In this document: piece after piece, positions 49,933-58,051 of the stretch
How positions within the stretch are numbered: the first letter of the stretch is position 1
Layout: every line of letters starts with the position of its first letter
Assembly: GCF_018617875.1 (NCBI RefSeq)
Contig: NZ_JACSKZ010000002.1
Location: 558,001-622,000 of the forward strand
Source: Exiguobacterium algae
Lineage (GTDB): Bacteria; Bacillota; Bacilli; Exiguobacteriales; Exiguobacteriaceae
Length of the DNA: 64,000 bases
Reading direction: 5' to 3'
Position numbers and translations under genes: made by a program
Notes under the pieces: model-generated
What the model was told of the DNA's origin: nothing
Seen by the model: only the letters and a program-made list of their open reading frames with translations
Database searches by the model: none

Positions 49933-51431
49933 CGTCCAACACCTGCCCGGTCACGGAGAAGATTCGTCGTAATACGAGCGGACTCAAAAATGGTCGGCAA
50001 ACCGCTCCCAGGATGTGTCCCGCCTCCGACCAGCCAGACATTCCCCAGCTCTTCAAACTGATTGTGCGGACGGAAATACATCATTTGTGACAAGTTATGT
50101 CCTAAGTTGAATGTGGCTCCTTCATACACTCCAAACGCCTCCCAATCCAGTGGCGTGATGGTTTGCATCACTTCAATCTTTTCACGGATATTATGAAACG
50201 GAGATCTCGTCTCCAATGCATCTAATACACGCTCAGTCATCCTTGATTCGAATTGTTCCCAAGGGATGTTTGACAAGTTATTCGGTACCGGCACCAGTAC
50301 GTACAGCGACGATTTCCCTTGTGGCGCTAACGTCGGATCGACGAGTGATGCGTTTTGGACATAGAATGAAAAGTCTTCGCTCAACTTCAATTCCTGCGTC
50401 ATCTCTTTTACGTTTTTCTCATAATCGTTCGCGAAGTGAATCGTATGGTGCGCCACATCGTCATACACATGGTTCAACCCGAGATAGAGCATGAACGTCG
50501 AACAGGAGTAACGTTTTTTCTTCAATTGTTCCGGACTCCACCTAGAAAGAGTCCCTCCTGGTACGAGTGACGTCATCGCATGTGCGAAATCCGCTCCAAT
50601 CACGACTTCATCGAACGCATAATGGACACTGTTCGCCACCAGCCCCGTCACGTCTTTCCCATCTAACAGCAGACGCTCCACCGGTTCTCCCAGACGAATC
50701 GTTCCACCTTCTTCTTCAATGACTTTCGCCATAGCATGACACAGTTCATTCACTCCACCAATCGGATGATGCACGCCGTACGCGTGCTCCATATAGGATA
50801 AAATCGAGAAGCCACCCGGGCATTCCCAAGCGGACATCCCGAGATACTTGGCTTGGAAAGTGAAGGCATACTTCAGCTCTTCGCTCGTAAAATACTCCGA
50901 TAAAACATCATATAGGGATTTTCCAATCGATAAAAACGGCAACGCCTTCAGCACACGTGTCGACACATAATCGGTCAACTGATCATGCGCTGTTTGCAAA
51001 ACCGGCATGAGTTTTGACAGCTTGATCGCCTGTTCTGCCATAAAACGCTCATACCCCTCACCGTTACCCGGAAATTGTTCTTCAATTGCCTGATGCATGA
51101 CGTCACGGTCGGTCGTCATCGATAGCTTTCGATTTCCCCGCTCGAAGTATAAATCATACATCGGCTCTAGTCGGACCATATTGACATAATCGCGCAAGTT
51201 TCGGCCGGTCTCTTCAAAGATTTCTTCTAAAATGTACGGCATATTCAAAAAAGTCGGTCCTCGATCAAACCGAAATTCGCCAACTTGAAGACGAGAAGTT
51301 CGTCCACCGACAAATGGTTGCTTTTCAAACACGGTGACCTCAACGCCACGATGAGCCAAAATCATCGCCGCAGCAAGACCACCCGGACCCGCCCCGATGA
51401 CGGCAACTCTTTTTTCCGACACGCTAAACAA
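49929..51431 (-). CDS. CrtN-like C30 carotenoid desaturase/oxidase (copy 2)
   Basis: 500 residues. FAD motif VIGAGPGGLAAAMILAHRG near 10-28 and EKQPFVGGRTSRL, followed by FRFDRGPTFLNMPYILEEIF. C-terminal VGGGTHPGSGLPTIFESARI binds FAD. Like copy 1 it belongs to the CrtI/CrtN/CrtP superfamily; KYLGMSAWECPGGFSILSYMEHAYGVHHPIGG is the substrate-domain segment. Which step it performs cannot be settled without experiment; a terminal oxidase or desaturase role is possible. Own promoter just upstream; begins the three-gene unit ending in crtM. Confidence 0.88.
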   Translation of the reverse strand: MFSVSEKRVAVIGAGPGGLAAAMILAHRGVEVTVFEKQPFVGGRTSRLQVGEFRFDRGPTFLNMPYILEEIFEETGRNLRDYVNMVRLEPMYDLYFERGNRKLSMTTDRDVMHQAIEEQFPGNGEGYERFMAEQAIKLSKLMPVLQTAHDQLTDYVSTRVLKALPFLSIGKSLYDVLSEYFTSEELKYAFTFQAKYLGMSAWECPGGFSILSYMEHAYGVHHPIGGVNELCHAMAKVIEEEGGTIRLGEPVERLLLDGKDVTGLVANSVHYAFDEVVIGADFAHAMTSLVPGGTLSRWSPEQLKKKRYSCSTFMLYLGLNHVYDDVAHHTIHFANDYEKNVKEMTQELKLSEDFSFYVQNASLVDPTLAPQGKSSLYVLVPVPNNLSNIPWEQFESRMTERVLDALETRSPFHNIREKIEVMQTITPLDWEAFGVYEGATFNLGHNLSQMMYFRPHNQFEELGNVWLVGGGTHPGSGLPTIFESARITTNLLRDRAGVGR

Positions 51432-51466
51432 CTCCCTATGTGAATAGTCTCTTATACTTCTTCTTC

Positions 51467-51495
51467 ATTATAGAAATCACAAGAGGCAAGTTCAA
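51467..51495 (-). promoter_or_regulatory. promoter of the crtN-crtN-crtM operon
   Basis: Minus strand TTGAAC (complement of 51490-51495), 17-bp spacer, TATAAT (complement of 51467-51472). Its -35 overlaps the stop of the methyltransferase gene. Confidence 0.7.
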
Positions 51496-52523
51496 ACTTC
51501 AATCGGCTCTACCGGCACATCCGCATGTCCCCGTTCGGCCATAACAATATACCAAGAACCTTCCGGAATGAATGGAATAAAGCGAATGTTCTCAAATCCG
51601 ACTTCCGTCATTTGCATACGCAGTCTTTGAACGGTCGGGAGTGGATACAAATTATCGTGCAGCGTCATGAACGCATTGAACGCCGAGGCGAACCTTGCAC
51701 CGAGCGGCGTTTCTGCGAGTGGGGTCACTAAGATTGCCTCTCCGCCCTCTTCGAGTCGTGCGCGCATCCGTTCGAGCAAATCGATTCGTTGTTCCGGGGA
51801 GAAGTAGTAGAGCATATTGTTCATCATGACGACATCAAATTGCTCATCACTTTCCCAGTCCATGAAATCCGCCACTTCAAAGTGAATCGACCCATCGTCG
51901 TCACGTTCGATTGCCTCTTGAATGACACTTTCCTCCAAATCGATCCCTTTCAGGTGCCAGTTCGGTTCTAACCCATGAAGTTTTCGCAAATATCCACCGT
52001 GACCGCAGCCGATATCAAGTAGAGACTGCACATCGGTCTGTCGAAGCAACTGTTGCACAATCGGAAAGGCCACGGTTTCGACTAGGGTCGACGTTTTAGC
52101 AACGACTTGACCGTGCTCCGAACCATCATATGTCTTTTGTTTCCCTGACTCTAAAAAGTCAGGATAGGCAATCAATGCCGGAATATGCAGTTCCATCATC
52201 TCTTGCAACATGAACCCCACACTTCGTTCATCCTGCTGGGACAGTTGATACTTCAGACGACGAGACGGATAGTAGCGCCACCCTCTTTTTTTCAAATGGC
52301 GAACGGCTACCCCGACCTCTAACCAACGCTCCAGCGCCAGCTTCGTCAAAGGACGTTTTAACCGCAGATTCATCTCTGCGAGGCTCGCTCCCCCTTGAAG
52401 TGCATCAAACAAACCAAACTTATATCCGATATATCCGTGCCAGAGGGGCAAGAATGATTCCGTTTGTTTCATCCATTTTCGTGCGTGCATGACGCGTGTC
52501 CATTCGTTCATCTGTTGATCCAT
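51492..52523 (-). CDS. SAM-dependent methyltransferase near the carotenoid genes
   Basis: 343 residues. N-terminal ~150 residues contain a winged-helix or dimerization region (FLPLWHGYIGYKFGLFDALQGGASLAEM), then a class I domain: motif I LLDIGCGHGGYLRKL, KGIDLEESVIQEAI, DVVMMNNMLYYF. The layout is like O-methyltransferases of secondary metabolism. Same strand as the crtN-crtM genes, 60 bp upstream, so it may methylate a carotenoid acid or sugar; the promoter between them means it can also be independent. ATG with GAGGTG. Confidence 0.82.
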   Translation of the reverse strand: MDQQMNEWTRVMHARKWMKQTESFLPLWHGYIGYKFGLFDALQGGASLAEMNLRLKRPLTKLALERWLEVGVAVRHLKKRGWRYYPSRRLKYQLSQQDERSVGFMLQEMMELHIPALIAYPDFLESGKQKTYDGSEHGQVVAKTSTLVETVAFPIVQQLLRQTDVQSLLDIGCGHGGYLRKLHGLEPNWHLKGIDLEESVIQEAIERDDDGSIHFEVADFMDWESDEQFDVVMMNNMLYYFSPEQRIDLLERMRARLEEGGEAILVTPLAETPLGARFASAFNAFMTLHDNLYPLPTVQRLRMQMTEVGFENIRFIPFIPEGSWYIVMAERGHADVPVEPIEV

Positions 52524-52586
52524 CGTTTCACCTCATCATCAAAATTACTGATTTTTTTATTTTCCCCTAATAATTTGGTGACAAAC

Positions 52587-52618
52587 AAAAAAATCCCACT
52601 TCGATGTGTGAAGTGGGA
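52587..52618 (-). terminator. yisL terminator
   Basis: TCCCACTTC and GAAGTGGGA arms around GATGTGT, then seven T on the minus strand. Confidence 0.88.
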
Positions 52619-52624
52619 AGAAAA

Positions 52625-53005
52625 TCAAATGAAGTTACTGAAGAACGACTGTCCGTACGGAAGTGCGTATCCGATGAAAATCGTGACAAGCGCAAGCAAG
52701 ATAAACCCGCCAAGTAAGACTTGTGCCGGCTTCTGTTTTTTCACTCGTACGAGCGTCATCTCACCAAAAATCAACGTGAGCAAGCCGACTGTGATTTTCA
52801 CGTGATAGAACGCACCGCCGCCGTTTAATTGCAAGTATAAGTACAAGCCCGTTCCGAACGCGACGAGCAACATGAGGCGAAAGACCATATGTGCGATTTT
52901 TCCGCTCTTGTTGTTGTTTTTATATCCTATGTAAGCGACAGCGAACAAAACAAGCAACAATACCCAACTCGTGACGTGTGTGTGTAAGAATGCGATCAGT
53001 GGCAT
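52625..53005 (-). CDS. yisL: YisL-family (DUF1516) membrane protein
   Basis: 126 residues, four hydrophobic helices. HTHVTSWVLLLVLFAVAYIGY start and the KSGKIAHMVFRLMLL and KITVGLLTLIFGEMTLVR segments fit the DUF1516 family, whose function is not known. ATG at 53005 with AAGGGGGAG. Upstream a possible promoter: TTGACT (-35), 19-bp spacer, TACAAT (-10), overlapped by the palindrome TTGTTTGTAAACAA at 53052-53065. Confidence 0.85.
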   Translation of the reverse strand: MPLIAFLHTHVTSWVLLLVLFAVAYIGYKNNNKSGKIAHMVFRLMLLVAFGTGLYLYLQLNGGGAFYHVKITVGLLTLIFGEMTLVRVKKQKPAQVLLGGFILLALVTIFIGYALPYGQSFFSNFI

Positions 53006-53039
53006 TCGATACTCCCCCTTTTTTTCATATACAACCTTT

Positions 53040-53070
53040 ATTGTACACGAATTGTTTGTAAACAAGTCAA
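53040..53070 (-). promoter_or_regulatory. candidate yisL promoter with palindrome
   Basis: -35 TTGACT (complement of 53065-53070), -10 TACAAT (complement of 53040-53045), spacer 19, a little long. The palindrome TTGTTTGTAAACAA (53052-53065) fills the spacer and could be an operator. Confidence 0.45.
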
Positions 53071-53092
53071 GCCACACCTCGTGAACCGAACG

Positions 53093-53121
53093 AAAAAAGA
53101 GCCATCTGCTAGAGATGGCTC
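53093..53121 (-). terminator. terminator of the sensor-kinase operon
   Basis: GAGCCATCT and AGATGGCTC arms around a 5-base loop, then six T on the minus strand. Confidence 0.9.
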
Positions 53122-53128
53122 AATCAAA

Positions 53129-55684
53129 TCATTCAACCGTGGCTGCTGACTCTTGAATTGCATATTCATAACTCGGAATTTCGACGATAAATGTCGATCC
53201 CTCATGTTGAACCGATTCGACGTGAATTTGTCCATTATGTCCCCGGACAATCTCCTGACAAATCGGTAGACCAAGACCGGTTCCGCCAATCTCACGACTA
53301 TCCGAATTATCTACCCGGTAGAACTTATCGAATAGACGATCGATTGCATCTTTCGGGATCCCAATCCCTTCATCTTTCACTTTGATTGACACGATATGCT
53401 CTTCGTGTGCCAACTCGACAGTGATTTTTCCACCTTTCGGTGAGTACTTCACTGCGTTCGAGAGGAGATTACTCATCAATTGCTTGAACTTATGGCAATC
53501 AACGAACAGCTCATACGGTCGGTCTCCATCGGCAATCAATTCGAATTGGTGCTTCAAGGAAGACGCCTCGTAGAACGTTATCATATCCTGGACGATCGGT
53601 TCGATATCGAGATGTTCCCGATCGTACAGTTGGCTTCCCGACTCCATCCGTTGCACGTCCAGGAAGTCGTTGACAAGGTTCGTCAATCGTTCCGTCTCGG
53701 CATGGATGGTCTGCAAGTACTTCGCTTGCTTATCATCTGGCAGTTGTTTCTTCACCATCAATTCCGTAAAGCCATAAATTGACGAGAGCGGTGTCCGCAA
53801 TTCGTGTGAAATCGTTGAAATAAACTCACTCTTCAATCGTTCCGCTTCCGTCTCACTTGTGATGTCACGGAAGACGAGCAATGTCCCTTTTGATAAGCCG
53901 CCGACAACGATCCGCTCCGCGTACATTTGAAGGTTCATTTCGCCCTTACGTACGGAGAAGCTCACACTGTCATGCGGGAAGTCATCTGTGAACAATCGAT
54001 TCGTGAACTTGATGAAATCATCTTCCTGATCGACTGTACTCGCTAACGTTGCACGCCAGTTTTCCCACGATTGTTCTGCAAGTTCTCCCGTAGAGATGCT
54101 TAGTTCAGGGAACATTTCATATAGCGGACGGTTGACGAATACATCATCTGACGCGTTATCGATATAAACGACCGCCTCGCGAATTGAATCCAAAATGCGT
54201 TCCGTCTTCCCTTTTTCACGCTTCATCTCTTCAAACAGACGCATCCGTAGTAGCGAGAGCGAGAGCTGACGGGCAAAGGACATGATGTCGCCCATTTGTG
54301 TTTGCGTGAAACGGTCTTTATAACGGACCAGGTAAATAAACGCAATAATCGTGTCATCGGTCGGGTCATGGACCGGCACCGCTGTTTCATACATGTAGTA
54401 CGGGTAAGGGAGCGGATGGTCACTTGCCACTTGTTTCGATGAATGCACGGTCGTGCGTAGCGTCAGCGCACGGGTAAGGACCGAGTTCTCACTTTCTAAC
54501 AATTGACGGGATAGCGTTTCATTTAACCCGTGACTCGTAATTGAATAAGAGCCTGACTCTTCTACAAACACGAGGGCTCCAACTTCTGAATCGGTGATTG
54601 AGACCAGCTTCTCGATAATTTCAGGATAAGCTGTCAGTGATTCTCGTGACGCGAGCGTTTCTGTCAATTCGTTTCGATATGCCAGGTGTTGTTCGCTTTG
54701 TTGAGTCTGCTCTAAAATCTCTTCAAGTTCTTGCTGTTGGGCTTGCAATTCTTCTTGTTGCGCAATCAACTCTTCTTGCTGCGCCTGTAGTTCATGGTTT
54801 TTCTCAATCAAGTGACGTTCGTTCTCACGAAGCGTTTCTGCCATCTTGTTAAACGAACGTGACATCGTTCCAATCTCGTCCTCGCGTTTCATTTGATCGC
54901 TCAAATCGACGATTTCTCCTCTTAACAGACGATTGGAAGCAACCGATAAGCGGGAAATGAGACGAGACTGTCTCCGTAGAAACGGTTGCACAAATAAGAG
55001 GATAAGTGCTGCAAACGAGATGATACTCGCAATCCATAAAAATTGAAGAATATTGTTATTTTGATGCCATTCTTCATAGACTGTTTCTTTTTCAGCCGTC
55101 ATTTTTTCCCGATAATCCAACAAGGCCGTTTCGACTTCATCAATCGGTCCAAGAATATCGATTCCCCGGTTCGGGTTAAACTGGACGACCCCCTGGTCAA
55201 TCAACCGCTGGGCAGTCGGCAGGCTGGCTACCGTTTCCGGATCAATAAACGTCTCCGTCACTTCCCCTTCGACTTGTGCCTGAGCATACTCATACGTTAC
55301 CGGAATAATGACTCCGTAGTAAAAATCATGGAAATCTTGGAGCTGTTTCGCAAACACTTCACCTTGTTTCGTGTTGATGGTGCTCTTGAACCAGTTGATT
55401 TCCTGTTGAAATTCATTTTTATTGGCACTAGCACGTTCAAGCGATTCGACATCCCCGAACAGGAGATAGCCACGTGTATCATACTGATCTGCTTGCCATT
55501 CGTCCCAAAGCGTGGTCAAACGGTTAATTCGTTCATCCACCTGACGCAAACGTGCTTCGTTCGCCTCAAGACGATTCTCGATATGAACATATGTGATGAT
55601 CGATCCGACCAATGACAGCACGAGGAAGGAATAAAGAACGACCATGATGTCGCGACCGAGTTTTTGTTTAAACCATCTTTTCAA
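53129..55684 (-). CDS. large membrane sensor histidine kinase (CHASE3-like, HAMP, GAF, PAS)
   Basis: 851 residues. Membrane helix at ~14-32; extracellular helical domain with RGYLLFGDVESLE, CHASE3-like; second helix ~220-240; HAMP (~243-295); a Gln/Glu coiled coil (~297-340); GAF-like domain (~345-490); PAS (~505-620); HisKA with SHELRTPL, His627 as phosphate acceptor; HATPase with NLLSNAVKYSPKGG, DEGIGIP and GGTGLGLPICQEI. Its ATG overlaps the receiver gene by 4 bp. Phosphate probably goes to that receiver. The signal is unknown; the layout suggests both external and cytoplasmic inputs. Confidence 0.93.
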   Translation of the reverse strand: MKRWFKQKLGRDIMVVLYSFLVLSLVGSIITYVHIENRLEANEARLRQVDERINRLTTLWDEWQADQYDTRGYLLFGDVESLERASANKNEFQQEINWFKSTINTKQGEVFAKQLQDFHDFYYGVIIPVTYEYAQAQVEGEVTETFIDPETVASLPTAQRLIDQGVVQFNPNRGIDILGPIDEVETALLDYREKMTAEKETVYEEWHQNNNILQFLWIASIISFAALILLFVQPFLRRQSRLISRLSVASNRLLRGEIVDLSDQMKREDEIGTMSRSFNKMAETLRENERHLIEKNHELQAQQEELIAQQEELQAQQQELEEILEQTQQSEQHLAYRNELTETLASRESLTAYPEIIEKLVSITDSEVGALVFVEESGSYSITSHGLNETLSRQLLESENSVLTRALTLRTTVHSSKQVASDHPLPYPYYMYETAVPVHDPTDDTIIAFIYLVRYKDRFTQTQMGDIMSFARQLSLSLLRMRLFEEMKREKGKTERILDSIREAVVYIDNASDDVFVNRPLYEMFPELSISTGELAEQSWENWRATLASTVDQEDDFIKFTNRLFTDDFPHDSVSFSVRKGEMNLQMYAERIVVGGLSKGTLLVFRDITSETEAERLKSEFISTISHELRTPLSSIYGFTELMVKKQLPDDKQAKYLQTIHAETERLTNLVNDFLDVQRMESGSQLYDREHLDIEPIVQDMITFYEASSLKHQFELIADGDRPYELFVDCHKFKQLMSNLLSNAVKYSPKGGKITVELAHEEHIVSIKVKDEGIGIPKDAIDRLFDKFYRVDNSDSREIGGTGLGLPICQEIVRGHNGQIHVESVQHEGSTFIVEIPSYEYAIQESAATVE

Positions 55685-56043
55685 TTCACGATGCCTCCTA
55701 TTATTTTAACGAGTTCAAGTGGACTAAACGGTTTCGAAATGAAGTAGTCGACACCAATCTCATTCGCGCAATCACGGTCAGATTGTTGGCTCTTCGCTGT
55801 CAACATCATCACTTTCGTCTCCTGTCGCCCAGGTAATTTCCGTACTTTTTCAATCACTTCAAGTCCAGTCATACCAGGCATCATATGGTCTACTATGACT
55901 AAATCGTATTCATTTTCTTCAATTAATCGATATGCCTCGAGGCCATCTTGTGCCTCATCGATGTCATACCCTTCATCTTCCAGTGTATCTAAAACGAGCA
56001 TGCGTAATACTTCTTCATCTTCAGCGAGTAGAATTTTAGCCAT
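55681..56043 (-). CDS. stand-alone CheY-like receiver protein
   Basis: 120 residues, receiver domain only: acidic pair at Glu9/Asp10 in LLAEDEEV, phosphoacceptor Asp in LVIVDHMMPGMTG near 53, Thr in MMLTAKS, Lys in YFISKPFSP. No DNA-binding output domain, so it must act by protein contact or pass phosphate on. ATG after GGAGG. First of two genes with the sensor kinase. Confidence 0.93.
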   Translation of the reverse strand: MAKILLAEDEEVLRMLVLDTLEDEGYDIDEAQDGLEAYRLIEENEYDLVIVDHMMPGMTGLEVIEKVRKLPGRQETKVMMLTAKSQQSDRDCANEIGVDYFISKPFSPLELVKIIGGIVN

Positions 56044-56075
56044 AATCGTTCCTCCATTTTTTATCCCATTTTATT

Positions 56076-56104
56076 ATTTTAACGGATTTGTTTAATTGAC
56101 ACAA
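56076..56104 (-). promoter_or_regulatory. promoter of the receiver-kinase operon
   Basis: Minus strand TTGTGT (complement of 56099-56104), 17-bp spacer, TAAAAT (complement of 56076-56081), about 33 bp before the ATG. Confidence 0.6.
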
Positions 56105-56138
56105 AATAAAAGACGCATGAAAACGTCTTTCATACGTC
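56103..56138 (-). terminator. terminator of the ABC exporter operon
   Basis: GACGTATGAAA pairs with TTTCATGCGTC (one G-T pair) around GACG, followed on the minus strand by TTTTATTTTG. Confidence 0.78.
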
Positions 56139-56188
56139 TTTTTCCATATCTTGTTGGGATAAAACATCCTTGTAGAACGGAAATCTAT

Positions 56189-58051
56189 TTAGACTACTTC
56201 TTTTTCAGAGAACTGACTAGTATACAGTTCTTCATAGAATCCGCCCGCTTCAAGAAGCGTTTCGTGCGTTCCTTGTTCGATGACTCGTCCTTGGTCCATC
56301 ACAAGAATCAAATCAGCATCCTTGATGGTGGATAGACGATGGGCAATGACAAAACTTGTTCGCCCGTCCATCAGCCGCTTCATCGCGCGTTGGATCAAGA
56401 TTTCCGTACGGGTATCTACACTCGAAGTCGCCTCGTCCAAAATCATGATTGGAGGATTTGCCAACACCGCACGTGCAATCGTCAATAACTGTTTCTGCCC
56501 TTGCGAGATGTTCGACGCTTCTTCATTCAACACGGTGTCATAGCCATCTGGCAACGTCCGAATGAACCGGTCTGCGTGTGCGGTTTTTGCCGCTTCGACC
56601 ACTTCTGATTCCGTCGCACCTGTTTTCCCATAGGCGATATTTTCCCGGATGGTTCCGTTGAAGAGCCATGTATCTTGGAGGACCATTCCGAATGTATGGC
56701 GCAAATCTCTTCGCGACATGTCTCGCGTATCCATTCCGTCAATCAAAATCGCCCCATCATTCAATTCATAGAAACGCATGAGCAAATTGATCAACGTCGT
56801 CTTCCCGGCTCCTGTTGGTCCTACAATCGCAACCGTCTGACCTGCCGACACGTGAATGTTCATGTCTTCGATCAGTAAATCGTCACCGTATCCGAAATCG
56901 ACATGTTGGAACGTCACCTCTCCTTTGGCCCGTTCAAGATGATAGGTGGTCGTCTCTTTCACCTCTTCCTCTTCATCAAGCAATTCAAATACCCGTTCTG
57001 CCGCTGCCACCGTCGATTGCACGATGTTGGCGATATTTGCGGTCTGTGTAATCGGTTGGGTAAATTGACGGGTATACGTGATGAACGCTTGAATATCTCC
57101 GATGGAGATACTCCGTTGTGTCACGAGAATTCCCCCGACGACACTAATCAAGACGTAGCTGATGTTTCCGATGAAGAGTGTCATCGGCATGATGATCCCG
57201 GAGATGAATTGGGCTTTCCGCCCCGCTTCATATAACTGTTCGTTCACTTCATCAAATTCACGTACCGCCTCTGTCTCACGACCGAACGCCTTCACGACGG
57301 CATGGCCCGTATACATCTCTTCGACGTGACCATTCAGGTGTCCAAGATTTCGCTGTTGGTCCGAAAAATATTGTTGTGACCGTTTCAAAATCGGTCGGAT
57401 CGCAAAAATGGTGAGCGGTAATGAGATGAGGGAAATGACCGTCAACAACGGACTGATCGATAACATCATGATCAAAATCCCGATAATCGTCACAATCGAC
57501 GTAATGAACGACGTCACACTTTGTTGAAGGGTACTTCCGATTAAATCGATGTCATTTGTCACCCGACTCAACGTTTCACCATTTGAGCGCCCATCGTAAT
57601 ATTTGAGCGGGAGACGCTCGAGTTTTTTATTCACATCTTCCCGTAATTCGTATACCGTCTTTTGGGCCACACCGGACATCAAATACTGTTGAACATAGCT
57701 GAACAAGCTACTGATCACATAAAGTCCGGCGAGAAGAGCTAAAATTTGTCCGATTCTCGTAAAGTCTATTTCCGCCCCCGGGACACCTAAGAACTTCGCA
57801 TAAGCCCCTTCAAACAATTCTGTAATGGCCACACCCATAATCTTAGGGCCAGCAATCATAAAGACTGTGCTAAGGATTGCCGCAACAAACACCGCGATGA
57901 GTGTGTTTCTTCGAGGTTTCAAATAACCTAACAATCGACGGAACGTCACACCGAACTCTTTCGGCTTCTCGCCCATCATCATCATATTGCCGCCACCCGG
58001 TCCACCGTGACCGCCATGCGGTGGTCCGCCTGCTGGTCTCTTGTCACTCAT
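56189..58051 (-). CDS. ABC exporter half-transporter B
   Basis: 620 residues: a Gly/His/Met-rich leader (about 1-35), six-helix type IV export domain (~45-330), then an ATPase domain with Walker A GPTGAGKTT, signature NISQGQKQLLTIARA, Walker B IMILDEATSSVDTRTE and H-loop IAHRLSTI. It forms a heterodimer with the 574-residue partner; a complete DEATSSVD block makes this the catalytically competent half. Overlaps the partner by 4 bp. Likely drug or lipid export; MarR control suggests an antibiotic or phenolic inducer. Confidence 0.93.
   Translation of the reverse strand: MSDKRPAGGPPHGGHGGPGGGNMMMMGEKPKEFGVTFRRLLGYLKPRRNTLIAVFVAAILSTVFMIAGPKIMGVAITELFEGAYAKFLGVPGAEIDFTRIGQILALLAGLYVISSLFSYVQQYLMSGVAQKTVYELREDVNKKLERLPLKYYDGRSNGETLSRVTNDIDLIGSTLQQSVTSFITSIVTIIGILIMMLSISPLLTVISLISLPLTIFAIRPILKRSQQYFSDQQRNLGHLNGHVEEMYTGHAVVKAFGRETEAVREFDEVNEQLYEAGRKAQFISGIIMPMTLFIGNISYVLISVVGGILVTQRSISIGDIQAFITYTRQFTQPITQTANIANIVQSTVAAAERVFELLDEEEEVKETTTYHLERAKGEVTFQHVDFGYGDDLLIEDMNIHVSAGQTVAIVGPTGAGKTTLINLLMRFYELNDGAILIDGMDTRDMSRRDLRHTFGMVLQDTWLFNGTIRENIAYGKTGATESEVVEAAKTAHADRFIRTLPDGYDTVLNEEASNISQGQKQLLTIARAVLANPPIMILDEATSSVDTRTEILIQRAMKRLMDGRTSFVIAHRLSTIKDADLILVMDQGRVIEQGTHETLLEAGGFYEELYTSQFSEKEVV

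Noticed and set aside
54637..54852. Repeats in the kinase coiled-coil DNA (CAA/GAA-rich)
   Set aside because: Explained by the Gln/Glu coiled coil; not a CRISPR or tandem-repeat element.
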